In this document: positions 25,193 through 34,090 of the stretch, piece by piece | Numbering within the stretch: the first letter of the stretch is position 1 | Layout: every line of letters starts with the position of its first letter | Notes under the pieces: generated by a model | The model's database searches: none | Told to the model about the DNA's origin: nothing | What the model saw: the letters and a program-made list of their open reading frames with translations, nothing else | Program-made: the position numbers and the translations under genes | Assembly: GCA_029268065.1 (NCBI GenBank) | Contig: JAJUHC010000007.1 | Span: 16,045 to 80,044, forward strand | Source: Clostridiales bacterium | GTDB lineage: Bacteria > Bacillota > Clostridia > Oscillospirales > Oscillospiraceae | Length of the DNA stretch: 64,000 nt | Direction of reading: 5' to 3'

Positions 25193-26452
25193 ATGTACGA
25201 GAAAAACATCTCAGTTGAATACGGTTTAATCGGCGAAAAGCTTTCGCACAGCTATTCGCAGCTTATTCACAGCCGTCTCGGCAGTTACAGATACGAGCTC
25301 ATCAGCCTTGCGCCCGATGAGCTTGACCCCTTTCTGAAATCGCGCGCCTTCAAGGGGCTTAACGTAACCATCCCGTATAAAAAAGCGGTGATTCCCTACT
25401 GCGACGAGCTGAGCTCCGCGGCAAGGCGAATCGGGAGCGTAAACACCCTTCTTGTTCGCGGCGACGGCACGCTGTACGGGCACAACACCGATTATGACGG
25501 TTTTTTATACGCCGCGAAAAGCGCGGGCATATCCTTTGCAGGAAAAAAGGTTCTCGTGCTCGGGAGCGGCGGCACCTCGCTGACTTCCCGGGCGGCTGCC
25601 GAGGACTCCGGCGCCTCCTCCGTAACCACATTTTCGAGAAGCGGAAAATATAACTACGAAAGCATATATGAGGAGAAGGATGCGGATATAATAATAAACA
25701 CGACTCCGGTCGGAATGTACCCACAAAACGGAGCCGCGCTTATAGATTTGAGCCGTTTCCCTGCCCTTTCGGGCTTTATAGACGTAATATATAACCCGCT
25801 GCGCACCGCGCTCATGCTTCAGGCAGAAAAGCTCGGCATTCTTTGCACTTCCGGCCTGCCTATGCTTGTCGCCCAGGCGAAGTCCGCCGCGGAGCTTTTC
25901 CTTTCAAACCCCATCGGAGACGGTGAAACTAACAGGATTTATTCCTCCCTGCTCGGGGAAATCACCAATATAGTGCTCATCGGCATGCCGGGCAGCGGAA
26001 AGACAAGCATCGGACGCGCCGTCGCGTTACAGCTTGGAAGGAGTTTCGTAGATACCGACGAGCTTATCGAGGAGCGCGCCGGAATGAGCGTGTCCGAAAT
26101 CTTTTCAAGCTTCGGGGAGGCGCATTTCCGAAGGCTTGAGCGTGAGGCGGTTTCGGAGGCCGGCAAGGAAAAGGGGCTTGTTATTGCGGTGGGCGGCGGC
26201 GCCGTGATGAACGAACAAAACCGTGATGCTCTGAGGCAGAACGGCCGCATATACCTTATAACCCGCGATCTTGAAAGGCTTGCCATGGATAATCGCCCTC
26301 TTTCCTCCTCTCTTGACGCCCTCAGGGAAATGAAGCTCAAAAGAGAGCCCGTGTATAAGGATTTGTCGGACAGAGCAATAGAGAACAACGGGGTATTGGC
26401 CGACGCCGTGAAAAGCTTGACGGAGGATTATTATGAAGTTTTTGGTCATTAA
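25193..26452 (+). CDS. aroEK: Fused shikimate dehydrogenase-shikimate kinase (AroE-AroK)
   Basis: One 419-residue chain carries two steps of aromatic amino-acid synthesis. Residues 1 to about 255 are AroE: GLIGEKLSHSYSQLIH, GLNVTIPYKK (catalytic lysine), NTDYDGF and the NADP site VLGSGGTS. The rest is shikimate kinase with Walker A GMPGSGKTSIG, DTDELIE for shikimate binding and GGGAV. The start at 25193 follows GAGGA and gives a normal AroE N-terminus. aroQ overlaps the 3' end by 20 bases. In this order dehydroquinate is dehydrated (AroQ), reduced (AroE) and phosphorylated (AroK). Confidence 0.93.
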   Translation: MYEKNISVEYGLIGEKLSHSYSQLIHSRLGSYRYELISLAPDELDPFLKSRAFKGLNVTIPYKKAVIPYCDELSSAARRIGSVNTLLVRGDGTLYGHNTDYDGFLYAAKSAGISFAGKKVLVLGSGGTSLTSRAAAEDSGASSVTTFSRSGKYNYESIYEEKDADIIINTTPVGMYPQNGAALIDLSRFPALSGFIDVIYNPLRTALMLQAEKLGILCTSGLPMLVAQAKSAAELFLSNPIGDGETNRIYSSLLGEITNIVLIGMPGSGKTSIGRAVALQLGRSFVDTDELIEERAGMSVSEIFSSFGEAHFRRLEREAVSEAGKEKGLVIAVGGGAVMNEQNRDALRQNGRIYLITRDLERLAMDNRPLSSSLDALREMKLKREPVYKDLSDRAIENNGVLADAVKSLTEDYYEVFGH

Positions 26453-26873
26453 CGGACCCAACATAAATATGCTGGGAATCAGGGAAAAGGGCATCTACGG
26501 GAACGAAAGCTACGAGGAGCTCTGTAGCTTTATCGTGAACGTCTGCGGCGAAAACGGAATTGAGGCGGAGCTTTTCCAGTCCAATCACGAGGGCGCGATA
26601 GTCGACGCGATACAGGGAGCCTACGGCCGCGTCGACGGAATAGTCATTAACCCCGCAGCTTATACCCATACCAGCGTCGCCATTCTGGACGCCCTGAAAG
26701 CCGTAAGCATTCCCGCCGTCGAAGTTCACCTATCCAATATTGCCGAGCGGGAAGAATTCCGGCGCCATTCCTTTGTGGCCCCAGCCTGCATAGCGTCATT
26801 TATCGGTCTCGGCTTTGAGGGCTACCGCGAGGCGATACTCAAGCTGAAGGAACACCTCGAAAAGAATCAATAG
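26433..26873 (+). CDS. aroQ: Type II 3-dehydroquinate dehydratase AroQ
   Basis: AroQ removes water from 3-dehydroquinate. The 146-residue protein shows the type II marks: NGPNINMLGIRE, the catalytic tyrosine in GIYG, NPAAYTHTSVA and the histidine in EVHLSN. It starts within the 3' end of aroEK behind the SD GGAGG, so translation is coupled. Its stop overlaps the convergent sigK stop by 7 bases, and no terminator is seen between them. Confidence 0.97.
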   Translation: MKFLVINGPNINMLGIREKGIYGNESYEELCSFIVNVCGENGIEAELFQSNHEGAIVDAIQGAYGRVDGIVINPAAYTHTSVAILDALKAVSIPAVEVHLSNIAEREEFRRHSFVAPACIASFIGLGFEGYREAILKLKEHLEKNQ

Positions 26874-27562
26874 GAAATCTCCCCGAATCCGGCGCGCAGC
26901 TTTTCAAGCGCGCGCTTTTCTATTCTCGATACGTAGGAGCGGGAAATGCCGCACATGTCCGCTATTTCGCGCTGAGTTTTCGGCGGGTTGTCTTCCAGAC
27001 CGTAGCGCAGGATTATTATTTCCTTTTCCCTCTCGCTGAGTATATTGTCTATGCACTTTTTCAGATTTTTGCTGTTTTCTTCCGCGCTTATGCTGTCGAT
27101 CATGTCGTCCTCGACATAAATCACGTCAATAAGCGAAAGGCTGTTGCCTTCTCCGTCGGTATCGATCGCCTCCGAAAGCGATAGGTCTCCGGCGGTTTTT
27201 TTCCGGCTCCTGAAATGCATAAGGATCTCGTTTTCTATGCAGCGCGAGGCGTAGGTCGCAAGTCTCACGCCCTTTTCGGGATTATATGTTGATATTCCCT
27301 TTATTAGGCCTATGGTGCCTATTGAAATCAAATCGTCCTGGTCCGCAGTCTGCGTATAGTACTTTTTTATGATATGGGCAACCAGCCTTAAATTATGCTC
27401 TATCAGTACGTTTCTCGCGTTCAGATCCCCCTGTTTATATAATTTTACATACTTCTGCTCCTCCGCGGCGCTCAGCGGACGCGGAAACGAGCCGCTGCTG
27501 CCCCCGAGCCGCAAAAGCAGGAAGGCACCGTTCAGTAGTAAAGCAAAGGCGGCGCTCAGCAT
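26867..27562 (-). CDS. sigK: Sporulation sigma factor SigK
   Basis: SigK drives late mother-cell transcription during sporulation. The 231-residue protein starts with a hydrophobic pro-sequence-like segment followed by FPRPLSAAEE, typical of pro-SigK, then sigma region 2 ([26 protein letters not shown]) and region 4 (TQREIADMCGISRSYVSRIE). The gene is continuous, with no skin-type insertion. Together with sigE and spoIIGA in this window it shows the organism can make spores. Confidence 0.93.
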   Translation of the reverse strand: MLSAAFALLLNGAFLLLRLGGSSGSFPRPLSAAEEQKYVKLYKQGDLNARNVLIEHNLRLVAHIIKKYYTQTADQDDLISIGTIGLIKGISTYNPEKGVRLATYASRCIENEILMHFRSRKKTAGDLSLSEAIDTDGEGNSLSLIDVIYVEDDMIDSISAEENSKNLKKCIDNILSEREKEIIILRYGLEDNPPKTQREIADMCGISRSYVSRIEKRALEKLRAGFGEISY

Positions 27563-27885
27563 AGGCGTTCATATCCTTTCTGCTTAGTGCTACATTTTAT
27601 TCGGGAGAGGCAAGTCTTAATGCCACGCAAAAAACATCGCCCGCCGGCTGTGCCCGCCTTTAAGGCCCGGTTCTGAAAAGCATCGTCAAAGCGCTCTTAT
27701 TATGTCGTGACGCGCCGCTTCGGCGCCTGGTCAAAGGCCAGTCCGAGCTCCCGACTTGGCTGAAAGAGCCCCCCGCGGCGATACGGCGCCACCGCCAAAA
27801 TGAACATCAGGCGGCCAAGGCGCGCATGCGGCGCATTTATCCCTGCTGAAAGCAGAAAGCCCCTTGTAAAATGATAGAGCCCTCC

Positions 27886-27922
27886 GCACCTTTATGCGCG
27901 GAGGGCCCTATCGTATCATAAT
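27886..27922. terminator. Stem-loop downstream of the 28048 promoter
   Basis: The arms GCCCTCCGC/GCGGAGGGC enclose about 10 bases, and the flanks GATAG/CTATC also pair. On the minus strand it is followed by ATTTTAC, a weak U-run. It is either a terminator for the minus-strand transcript or a stable RNA stem. Confidence 0.45.
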
Positions 27923-28047
27923 CCTCTCAACCAATATGCTTCAATCAAACCGCGCCGTACCCCGCCTGCATGATTAAACGGTTTAGGCCGCTGGTGTCAT
28001 TTGCATTTTTTATTATAATAGTGAAAATTATTTTACTATTGTTCTTT

Positions 28048-28076
28048 AGTATAGCACCATCATATTTTAGTGTCAA
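28048..28076 (-). promoter_or_regulatory. Consensus minus-strand promoter with no gene downstream
   Basis: TTGACA (28071-28076) and TATACT (28048-28053) are 17 bases apart on the minus strand, in a GGTGCTATACT context like that of the two MFS promoters at 30193 and 32264. No gene starts in the next 480 bases on that strand. Confidence 0.65.
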
Positions 28077-28224
28077 TAAGAGCAATGAGAAAATTACTGC
28101 GTTTTAAGCTTGAAGATATAATTAATATTGTTTTTGCGATCATATGAAAATAATTATATGTGTACACACCTTCGTTCCTGACAAGGCGTCTGCCCTGTCC
28201 CGTTATATCAGGCCCAGATACACA

Positions 28225-28270
28225 AAAAGATAAAAGAAGCGCCGCCTTCGCGTTTGCGAAAGCGGCGGCA
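28225..28270 (-). terminator. Terminator after the first MFS gene
   Basis: On the minus strand a GC-rich stem (GCCGCC and GGCGGC with an inner CTT-CGC/GCGAAG helix) is followed by TTCTTTTATCTTTTT. Confidence 0.75.
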
Positions 28271-28388
28271 GGATTTTATGCTTGAATACGGAAGGCGGCT
28301 GGCACGACCGCAAAGCTTAAAACCCGCTTCAATTAAGAACTTCTTATCCTGTTTCTGCATTTTCTTGGGGGGCAAGAAGCAAAAAACT

Positions 28389-30020
28389 CTAGCTGTTTGC
28401 TTTGGGCGCGTCCGGCTTCGGAGCCTTGGGCTTGCCGGCGAACTTCATGTCCTTTCTGAGACCGAAAACGCCGAATATAGCGGTTGCGGTGAGCACGGCG
28501 GATACCCAGAAAATCACCCGGGTCGCGTCCGTGACGCAGTCAGAAATGACCTTTACGGCCTTGTTGTACAAATCCGTGTTGGCTCCGAAGGTGGCTTTAA
28601 AGGCGGCCAGGCTCTTCGGGCTCGCGAGGACGGTGTAGGTTTCCATCGTCTGAAGCTGAGCGGGAGTGAGCTTGCTGTAAATACCGGCGGCGGTCGCGTT
28701 GGGAACGAGCTTCATGAGATGTATGTTGTTTAAGAGTATGTTAAAGATAAGGGAAAAGAGCGCCGAAGAGAAGTAGTACATAAACGTATAAGTACCGCCC
28801 GCTCTGCCCATGTCCTCCTTGTCAACGGAGTTGACGGCGAGCAGCTGACCAAGCGAAAGAGGAGTTGCGGCCGAAAGGATCAGCGCTATAAATACGGTGG
28901 TGGTTGTGGCGGTCTTCATCGTCGCCCAGTATATCATCGATACGACGTTCAGAACAACCACGAAGCCCGAGATACCTCTGTACCAGCCGGTCTTCTGCAT
29001 AAGTATGGGATATACTATGCCGATGCCGTGCCCCAGCATTGTGGGAATGACCCTGACCGTAGTGAAGGCGGTGAGCGTCATCCCGAGCCCCTGGACGCTC
29101 AATATCTGCTCGTAGGTCTTTACGGTAAACGATGCGTAGTACATGCAGCCGACCAGGACCGCGCTTATGAAGGCCCTGTTCTTCAGCAGCCGCACTGATA
29201 TAAGTCCGATATCCTCGTGCTTTCCCTCATACCAGAGCCCGACTCCATAGATGGCGATGCCGCCGAGTATAAACAGATAAATGATCGGGCTGGTCCACGG
29301 AATCGTCTTGCCGCCGACAAAGGACGCGCCGAAAAGCACCGCAGTTCCGATAACGAATATTATCGAACCGCCCCAGTCATACCTGAACTTCGTTTTGACC
29401 TTCTCAAGATTTGCAGGCATCGAGGGAATGAGGATAAGCGTAACGATGAAGATGAGCGTATACAAGGTGAAGTTCAAAATGTAAACGTAACGGAAGGAAT
29501 ACTTTTCAATTATCCATGCTCCTAGCGGGGTAAGCGTTGTCATACCGAGCTGTACGAGCGAACGGACGCTGTGATATGTTCCGCGGTACTGCATGGGAAG
29601 CAGGAGTCCGAGGAGCGTTACGAGACCGGCAGTAGCGCCGCCGGAGCCGATAGCACCGATGAGAGTGCCTATGATAAGCATCGGGACGTTGACGATGGCC
29701 GCATAGATAAGTCCGGCCGCCATCTGGAAAAGCGCAAGCATAAGCAGAACGGTTTTACGGTTGAAACGGTCGAATATGCTGCCCCAGACCAGAGCCGCGA
29801 CGGCGCGGAACACGCTGTTGATGATATTCTGGAGGTTTAAGTAAGCCGCGGCGTTGATATCGGCCATCAAATACGGAGTAGCCGTGCCTGAGAACGCGAG
29901 GTTAACTATCGGGCCAAAAGCCATGAGCTGCAAGGCCAGAAATGGTATCATAATTTCCTTTGAAAAGAATTTGTACTGTTTACTGTCATCCCACTCGAGT
30001 ATCAGTTCCTTTTTTGCCAC
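28389..30020 (-). CDS. MFS transporter, DHA2-like, 14 helices (first paralog)
   Basis: This 543-residue protein of the major facilitator superfamily has about 14 membrane helices. The loop motif GSIFDRFNRKTVL fits motif A. It starts with GTG at 30020 after GGAGG. It is a clear paralog of the protein at 30434-32035: both begin with an acidic segment before YKFFSKEI, and both share a large outside loop before the last helices containing KLTPAQL, TMxTY and AFKATFG. Substrate is unknown; DHA2 members are often drug or organic-ion exporters. A consensus promoter and a leader of about 165 bases lie upstream. Confidence 0.88.
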   Translation of the reverse strand: MAKKELILEWDDSKQYKFFSKEIMIPFLALQLMAFGPIVNLAFSGTATPYLMADINAAAYLNLQNIINSVFRAVAALVWGSIFDRFNRKTVLLMLALFQMAAGLIYAAIVNVPMLIIGTLIGAIGSGGATAGLVTLLGLLLPMQYRGTYHSVRSLVQLGMTTLTPLGAWIIEKYSFRYVYILNFTLYTLIFIVTLILIPSMPANLEKVKTKFRYDWGGSIIFVIGTAVLFGASFVGGKTIPWTSPIIYLFILGGIAIYGVGLWYEGKHEDIGLISVRLLKNRAFISAVLVGCMYYASFTVKTYEQILSVQGLGMTLTAFTTVRVIPTMLGHGIGIVYPILMQKTGWYRGISGFVVVLNVVSMIYWATMKTATTTTVFIALILSAATPLSLGQLLAVNSVDKEDMGRAGGTYTFMYYFSSALFSLIFNILLNNIHLMKLVPNATAAGIYSKLTPAQLQTMETYTVLASPKSLAAFKATFGANTDLYNKAVKVISDCVTDATRVIFWVSAVLTATAIFGVFGLRKDMKFAGKPKAPKPDAPKANS

Positions 30021-30433
30021 TGAGGTTCCTCCTTTTACAATTTAGTGCAGCTGCTGTAAGTTTTTGAAAGCCGGCCAGGCGTGTAGTTTCGCACCTCCCA
30101 TTCACGAAATGCTGTCGAGGCATGGACTGAATCCGTCTTCTTCAGGCAGCTAAATGAAATAATTTTTATAATTACACAGGTTCTCGCTGAAAATTATAGC
30201 ATTTTTACGGTATCGTGTCAATAACCCGCACTCATCAATTTTTGCATTATATCTAACAAGCAATAACTTGTGATATGAAAATATGTATAAAATTAATATA
30301 CAGGTTTTAGTTAATATTACGCTTCAGGGTATCAGAATTGCGATGCGGCCTAATGTCCTTTCAGCCGCCGTTATTCCGACACGGCTGCGGTTCAATGACA
30401 GTTCTCGGCGAGCATCCGGTGCGATTGCATCAT
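30021..30433. other. 413-bp intergenic region between the two MFS paralogs
   Basis: It contains the minus-strand promoter at 30193-30221 and the leader of the 28389-30020 gene. The leader has an open stretch of about 19 codons near 30059-30100 without a good SD, so it is not called. The stretch 30230-30433, after the end of the second paralog, shows no clear terminator. Confidence 0.5.
30193..30221 (-). promoter_or_regulatory. Promoter of the first MFS gene
   Basis: TTGACA (30216-30221) and TATAAT (30193-30198) are 17 bases apart on the minus strand, in the context ATGCTATAAT. The predicted leader before the GTG start is about 165 bases. Confidence 0.85.
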
Positions 30434-32035
30434 TCACGCGCCTCTTTTTTTGGCGGTGATCTTTATATCGCTTTTAAGACGGAACACAAAGAGGAACGCG
30501 ACCACGCAGAAGGCTCCTCCCACGAGGAACGACGGGCGCACCGCCGCCGCAACGCAGTCCTGAACGACCTTGACCGCCTTTTCATATGTGGCGACGTCGT
30601 TTCCGAAGGTCGCCTTAAACGCGGAGAGGCTCTTTGTATTCGAGAGAATGGTATATGTGGACATGGTATTGAGCTGTGCCGGAGTGAGTTTCGCGAGGAT
30701 TCCGGCTTTCTCGGCAAAAGGCCTGACGCTGGCCGCATGTATGTTATTGAGAAGGATGTTGTATATGAGCGAGAAAATTGCCTGGGAGAAGTAATACACA
30801 AACGTATACGTTCCCGCGGCCTTGGAAATATCCTGGCGCTCCACCGAGTTCGCCGCGAGCATCTGTCCGAGCGCGAGCGGCGTAGCCGCAGTGGTGCAGA
30901 GCGCTATAAATACGCTGGTGTTGGACGGATCCCTCAGCGAGAAGAACCAGACAGCCGATACAATGTTCGTAAGCACGATTATTCCGGTAATAAGCTTGAC
31001 CTTGCCCGTCTTCTCCATTATTACCGGAAACACCATTCCGATCACATGCCCGAGCATGGTCGGTATAACCCTGACCGCAGACCATGCGGTAAGCGACATT
31101 CCGAGCCCCTGCACTACATAAAGCTGCTGATAGCTTTTGGTGGAGAACATCGCGTAATACAGGCATCCCACAAGCATCGCGGCGACAAAATACCCATTTT
31201 TCAGGAGTCTGGTTGACACAAGCGCTATGTCGTCGTGCCTTTTTTCGTATTGAACGCCAAAATAGTAGACGACAAGACCTCCGATTATGCAAATATAGAT
31301 TACCGGGCTTGACCACGGCAGTATGCTGCCGCCCATGTAGCTTGCCGCAAAAATAATGATGGTGCCGATAAGAAAAATGCAGGTGCCGACGATATCGAAC
31401 CTTTTCTTGTCCTCTTTTTTGACCGTAGCCGGCATCGAAGGGGCGACAAGGAAGAGAGCAATAAGTACGAGCCCGTTTGCGGCGGCGGCAAACCAGAGGT
31501 TTGAGCGCCAGCCCATATTCAAAATAAGCCATCCTGCCAGGGGCGATGTGAGAGTCATCGCGAAGTTGAAGAACACGCGCGCGCTGTAAAACCATCCGCG
31601 GTACTTCTGCGGGAGCAGATAGGCGACCATCGCGACAAGCCCGGCCTGCGCCCCGCCCGTTCCGACGCTGCCTATAAGTATCGCGACGATAAGCATCGGA
31701 AGGTTAATGACCATCGCGCGCATCACGGTCGATACGATGGCGATTAGAGAGAGCATAATGAGTATGCTGCGTTTATTGTATCTCTCAAACAGGCCGCCCC
31801 AGGCAAGAGCCGAGCAGGCTCTGAATATCTGTCCTATAATATTCTGCAGGCTGTTGTACTTTGCGGCGTTGAGATCCGCCATCATGTAGGGGACTATACC
31901 GCTTTCAATATTCATGGCGAATATCGGCCCCAGCGCCATAAGTATCAGGCAGACAAAAGGTACAAGGATTTCCTTGGAAAAAAACTTATACTGTTTGCCT
32001 TCATCCCAGTCAAGTTCCATCACTTTTCTCGCCAT
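30434..32035 (-). CDS. MFS transporter, DHA2-like, 14 helices (second paralog)
   Basis: This 533-residue paralog of the preceding transporter shares the N-terminal LDWDEGKQYKFFSKEI, motif-A-like FERYNKRSI, the KLTPAQL loop and the VIPTMLGH segment. The SD is AAGGAGG, 7 bases from the ATG. It has its own consensus promoter and a leader of about 220 bases that holds a possible 15-codon peptide (32074-32121). The pair looks like a duplication kept with separate promoters, so the two may have different substrates or be induced separately. Confidence 0.88.
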   Translation of the reverse strand: MARKVMELDWDEGKQYKFFSKEILVPFVCLILMALGPIFAMNIESGIVPYMMADLNAAKYNSLQNIIGQIFRACSALAWGGLFERYNKRSILIMLSLIAIVSTVMRAMVINLPMLIVAILIGSVGTGGAQAGLVAMVAYLLPQKYRGWFYSARVFFNFAMTLTSPLAGWLILNMGWRSNLWFAAAANGLVLIALFLVAPSMPATVKKEDKKRFDIVGTCIFLIGTIIIFAASYMGGSILPWSSPVIYICIIGGLVVYYFGVQYEKRHDDIALVSTRLLKNGYFVAAMLVGCLYYAMFSTKSYQQLYVVQGLGMSLTAWSAVRVIPTMLGHVIGMVFPVIMEKTGKVKLITGIIVLTNIVSAVWFFSLRDPSNTSVFIALCTTAATPLALGQMLAANSVERQDISKAAGTYTFVYYFSQAIFSLIYNILLNNIHAASVRPFAEKAGILAKLTPAQLNTMSTYTILSNTKSLSAFKATFGNDVATYEKAVKVVQDCVAAAVRPSFLVGGAFCVVAFLFVFRLKSDIKITAKKRGA

Positions 32036-32073
32036 ACAGTTACCTCCTTTTTAATCATGTTAATCAAGCAAGA

Positions 32074-32121
32074 CTATTCCGAAGCAATTTCAATACAATC
32101 CGAGCACTCCGCTTCTGCCAT
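32074..32121 (-). CDS. Possible leader peptide upstream of the second MFS gene
   Basis: A 15-codon frame, MAEAECSDCIEIASE, starts with ATG 6 bases after a strong SD (AGGGAGG) inside the MFS mRNA leader. Its two cysteines and acidic make-up give no function. Position and SD suggest a translated upstream frame that could couple translation to transporter expression; there is no independent support. Confidence 0.35.
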   Translation of the reverse strand: MAEAECSDCIEIASE

Positions 32122-32263
32122 TTACCGCCTCCCTTCCCGCCCGTACCCGCAAAAAGCAGACAATCCCGTCAGTTCACCTTTCCGATTCGGGAAAAATATC
32201 AAAATAACAGCCCGGCGACGGAAAGATGAAAAAAATTAATATTTAATGCTGTATTTGTTATGA

Positions 32264-32292
32264 AGTATAGCATCCAATTTATTTATTGTCAA
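32264..32292 (-). promoter_or_regulatory. Promoter of the second MFS gene
   Basis: TTGACA (32287-32292) and TATACT (32264-32269) are 17 bases apart on the minus strand, in the context ATGCTATACT, nearly the same as the promoter of the first paralog. Confidence 0.85.
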
Positions 32293-32341
32293 TTAAAGCT
32301 GTAAAAAAATACAGCTATTTATATAATAAAGATAAATTTGC

Positions 32342-32369
32342 TTGACATTTTTTGTGGAATCTGTATATT
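32342..32369 (+). promoter_or_regulatory. Possible promoter of the third MFS gene
   Basis: TTGACA (32342-32347) and TATATT (32364-32369) are 16 bases apart. The long distance to the gene (about 300 bases) makes the assignment uncertain. Confidence 0.4.
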
Positions 32370-32669
32370 TTAGTTTTTCGACCCTATAATTAAAATAAAA
32401 TAAATTTTATGTAACTTTTTGTCTATCGGCTTGACCAATCTTATCCTCCCGGCCCCTTTTTCCTATTTTGTTATCCGGACAACTTTGAATTTATCACTCT
32501 CCCTTTGGCACCGCTTTTTGCTTTTTTCCGCCCACGTTTTTTTAATCCTGAATTTTTATATTTCTTATCACGTTAAAATGGCATTTATCTATTAAAATAA
32601 AATTATTTGCATTTTGTGGTTGCAAATCGCTGAAATTTATGTTATTTTCTAACGGGAAAGGATGGAATA

Positions 32670-34028
32670 ATGAAAAATATTACAGCTTCTCAGGAGCCGC
32701 AGGTCACAGGCCCTGTTAATCAAAAAATCGCCGCGGATGTAACGCGCAGGGGTGTTCTCATGACAATCCTCGTCTACCTTGCGCTTGCCGTCACGATGTT
32801 TCACAGATCCAGCTCCGGCACAATCCAGGAAGTTATCTCATCGGAGTTCGGACTCAGCGCAACGCAGTTTTCCGCTTACAGTTCAATGTATTTTTGGCCC
32901 TACGTCGTTATGCAGTTTCCCATAGGTTCTCTTGTCGATATTTTGGGGGTTAGGAAAACGCTGACCGCGGCTTTGTTTATCTCAGCCGTCGGCACTCTTG
33001 TTTTTGCATCCGGGACGTCCTTCGCCGCGATATGCATAGGAAGGGCAGTAATCGGAATAGGCGTTTCCTCGGGAATGATATCCAGCATCAAAATAACGAG
33101 CTCATGGTTCAGAGAAACCTCGGTAATGACGGCGGTGTCCTTCGGCAACATCATCTCTTCGGGCGGAAATATAGCGGCCCAGACTCCGCTTGCGATTGCG
33201 ATAGGCGTCTTCACCTGGAGATACACCTTTGTCGCCGTGGCAGTTTCAAACGCCGTTCTCGCGGTCCTTATATTTATCCTGCTCAGGAATGAACCGACAG
33301 ACTGCGGCCTGCCCAGCATCCGGGAGCTTTACGGCAAGCTGCCTCAGAAAAGCCCTGAGGCGGAGAAAATAAGCATCCCCGACGTGCTGAGGTCGATCTT
33401 CACCAACAAGTATACCTGGCCGCTTGTAATACTTATGCCTCTTCAAATGGGTATCACCAACCTGCTCGGCACGTGGGGCATACCTTATCTCAGGGACGTA
33501 TTCGGATACACAACAATCCAGGCCTCCTCTTTCACGGCGTACATGACTGTCGGTACTCTTGCCGGAGGCTTTATTTTCCCCATGCTTTCCGACAGGATAA
33601 GGAGCCGGAAAAAACCGCTTATTTTCCAGGCGGCGGTGTGCGCCGCGACCTGGTTTCTCCTCGCTTTCGGACATAAGCTGCTCGAGACGAGATGGGTGCT
33701 CGTCTGCGTGATGCTGCTCGCCGGGACCTCGAACTCTATGATAGGACTCCTGCTCGCCCTGGTCAGAGAGGTCAACGACCCGAAGTATGTGGGGATTTCG
33801 ATCGGAGCTACAAATACCATCGGAATGTCCGCCGCGGCGGCGATGCCCATAATCACCGGCGCTCTCATTGATAAGTTCCGTTTCAAAGGCTTCTCGGGCA
33901 TCTCCCTTTACAGAAATGTATTCCTGCTGCCCTGTCTCCTCGGAGTTTTGGGGCTTATAATCTGCTGCGTACTGAAGGAAACTCACTGCAGGTATCTGTC
34001 GAACGCTCAGGGACGTTCCGACTCCTGA
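32670..34028 (+). CDS. MFS transporter, 12 helices
   Basis: This 452-residue MFS protein has about 12 membrane helices, with GSLVDILGVRKTLTAALF as motif A and DRIRSRKKP in the middle loop. It is not closely related to the two DHA2-like proteins upstream; it resembles the organic-acid or sugar-acid symporter groups. It lies divergent from them, convergent with a YheO-type regulator, and upstream of an acyl kinase and PduL, so uptake of an organic acid used by those enzymes is possible but unproved. Confidence 0.88.
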   Translation: MKNITASQEPQVTGPVNQKIAADVTRRGVLMTILVYLALAVTMFHRSSSGTIQEVISSEFGLSATQFSAYSSMYFWPYVVMQFPIGSLVDILGVRKTLTAALFISAVGTLVFASGTSFAAICIGRAVIGIGVSSGMISSIKITSSWFRETSVMTAVSFGNIISSGGNIAAQTPLAIAIGVFTWRYTFVAVAVSNAVLAVLIFILLRNEPTDCGLPSIRELYGKLPQKSPEAEKISIPDVLRSIFTNKYTWPLVILMPLQMGITNLLGTWGIPYLRDVFGYTTIQASSFTAYMTVGTLAGGFIFPMLSDRIRSRKKPLIFQAAVCAATWFLLAFGHKLLETRWVLVCVMLLAGTSNSMIGLLLALVREVNDPKYVGISIGATNTIGMSAAAAMPIITGALIDKFRFKGFSGISLYRNVFLLPCLLGVLGLIICCVLKETHCRYLSNAQGRSDS

Positions 34029-34043
34029 CCTTAAAAACAAAAA

Positions 34044-34066
34044 AGCAACCGGAAAAACCGATTGCT
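34044..34066. terminator. Terminator between the MFS gene and the YheO-type regulator
   Basis: The arms AGCAACCGG/CCGATTGCT (one mismatch) surround AAAAA. On the minus strand it is followed by TTTTTTGTTTTT, so it mainly ends the regulator transcript; it may act on both strands. Confidence 0.75.
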
Positions 34067-34090
34067 GATCTGTATATGTTTAATACGGCG

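Larger units (their letters stand above)
27563..28388. other. 826-bp gene-free region; possible small RNA on the minus strand
   Basis: No convincing coding frame is present. The left half is GC-rich with several small stems; the right half is AT-rich. A consensus minus-strand promoter at 28048-28076 points left, and a long stem at 27886-27922 (arms GCCCTCCGC/GCGGAGGGC with paired flanks) lies about 120-160 bases downstream. This could define a small RNA of about 160 nt or the leader of a lost gene. Its sequence does not resemble 6S, tmRNA, SRP or RNase P RNA as far as can be judged by eye. Confidence 0.4.
32036..32669. other. 634-bp AT-rich divergent regulatory region
   Basis: It separates two divergent MFS genes. 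It holds the minus-strand promoter at 32264-32292, a leader with a small possible peptide, and plus-strand TTGACA (32342-32347) with TATATT (32364-32369) 16 bases apart, which could serve the 32670 gene through a leader of about 295 bases. Nothing else is recognised. Confidence 0.55.

Noticed and set aside
26867..27562. A skin-type prophage interruption of sigK.
   Set aside because: The SigK frame is continuous from pro-sequence to region 4.
27563..28388. 6S RNA, tmRNA, SRP RNA or RNase P RNA in the gene-free stretch.
   Set aside because: None of the conserved blocks of these RNAs could be found by eye on either strand.
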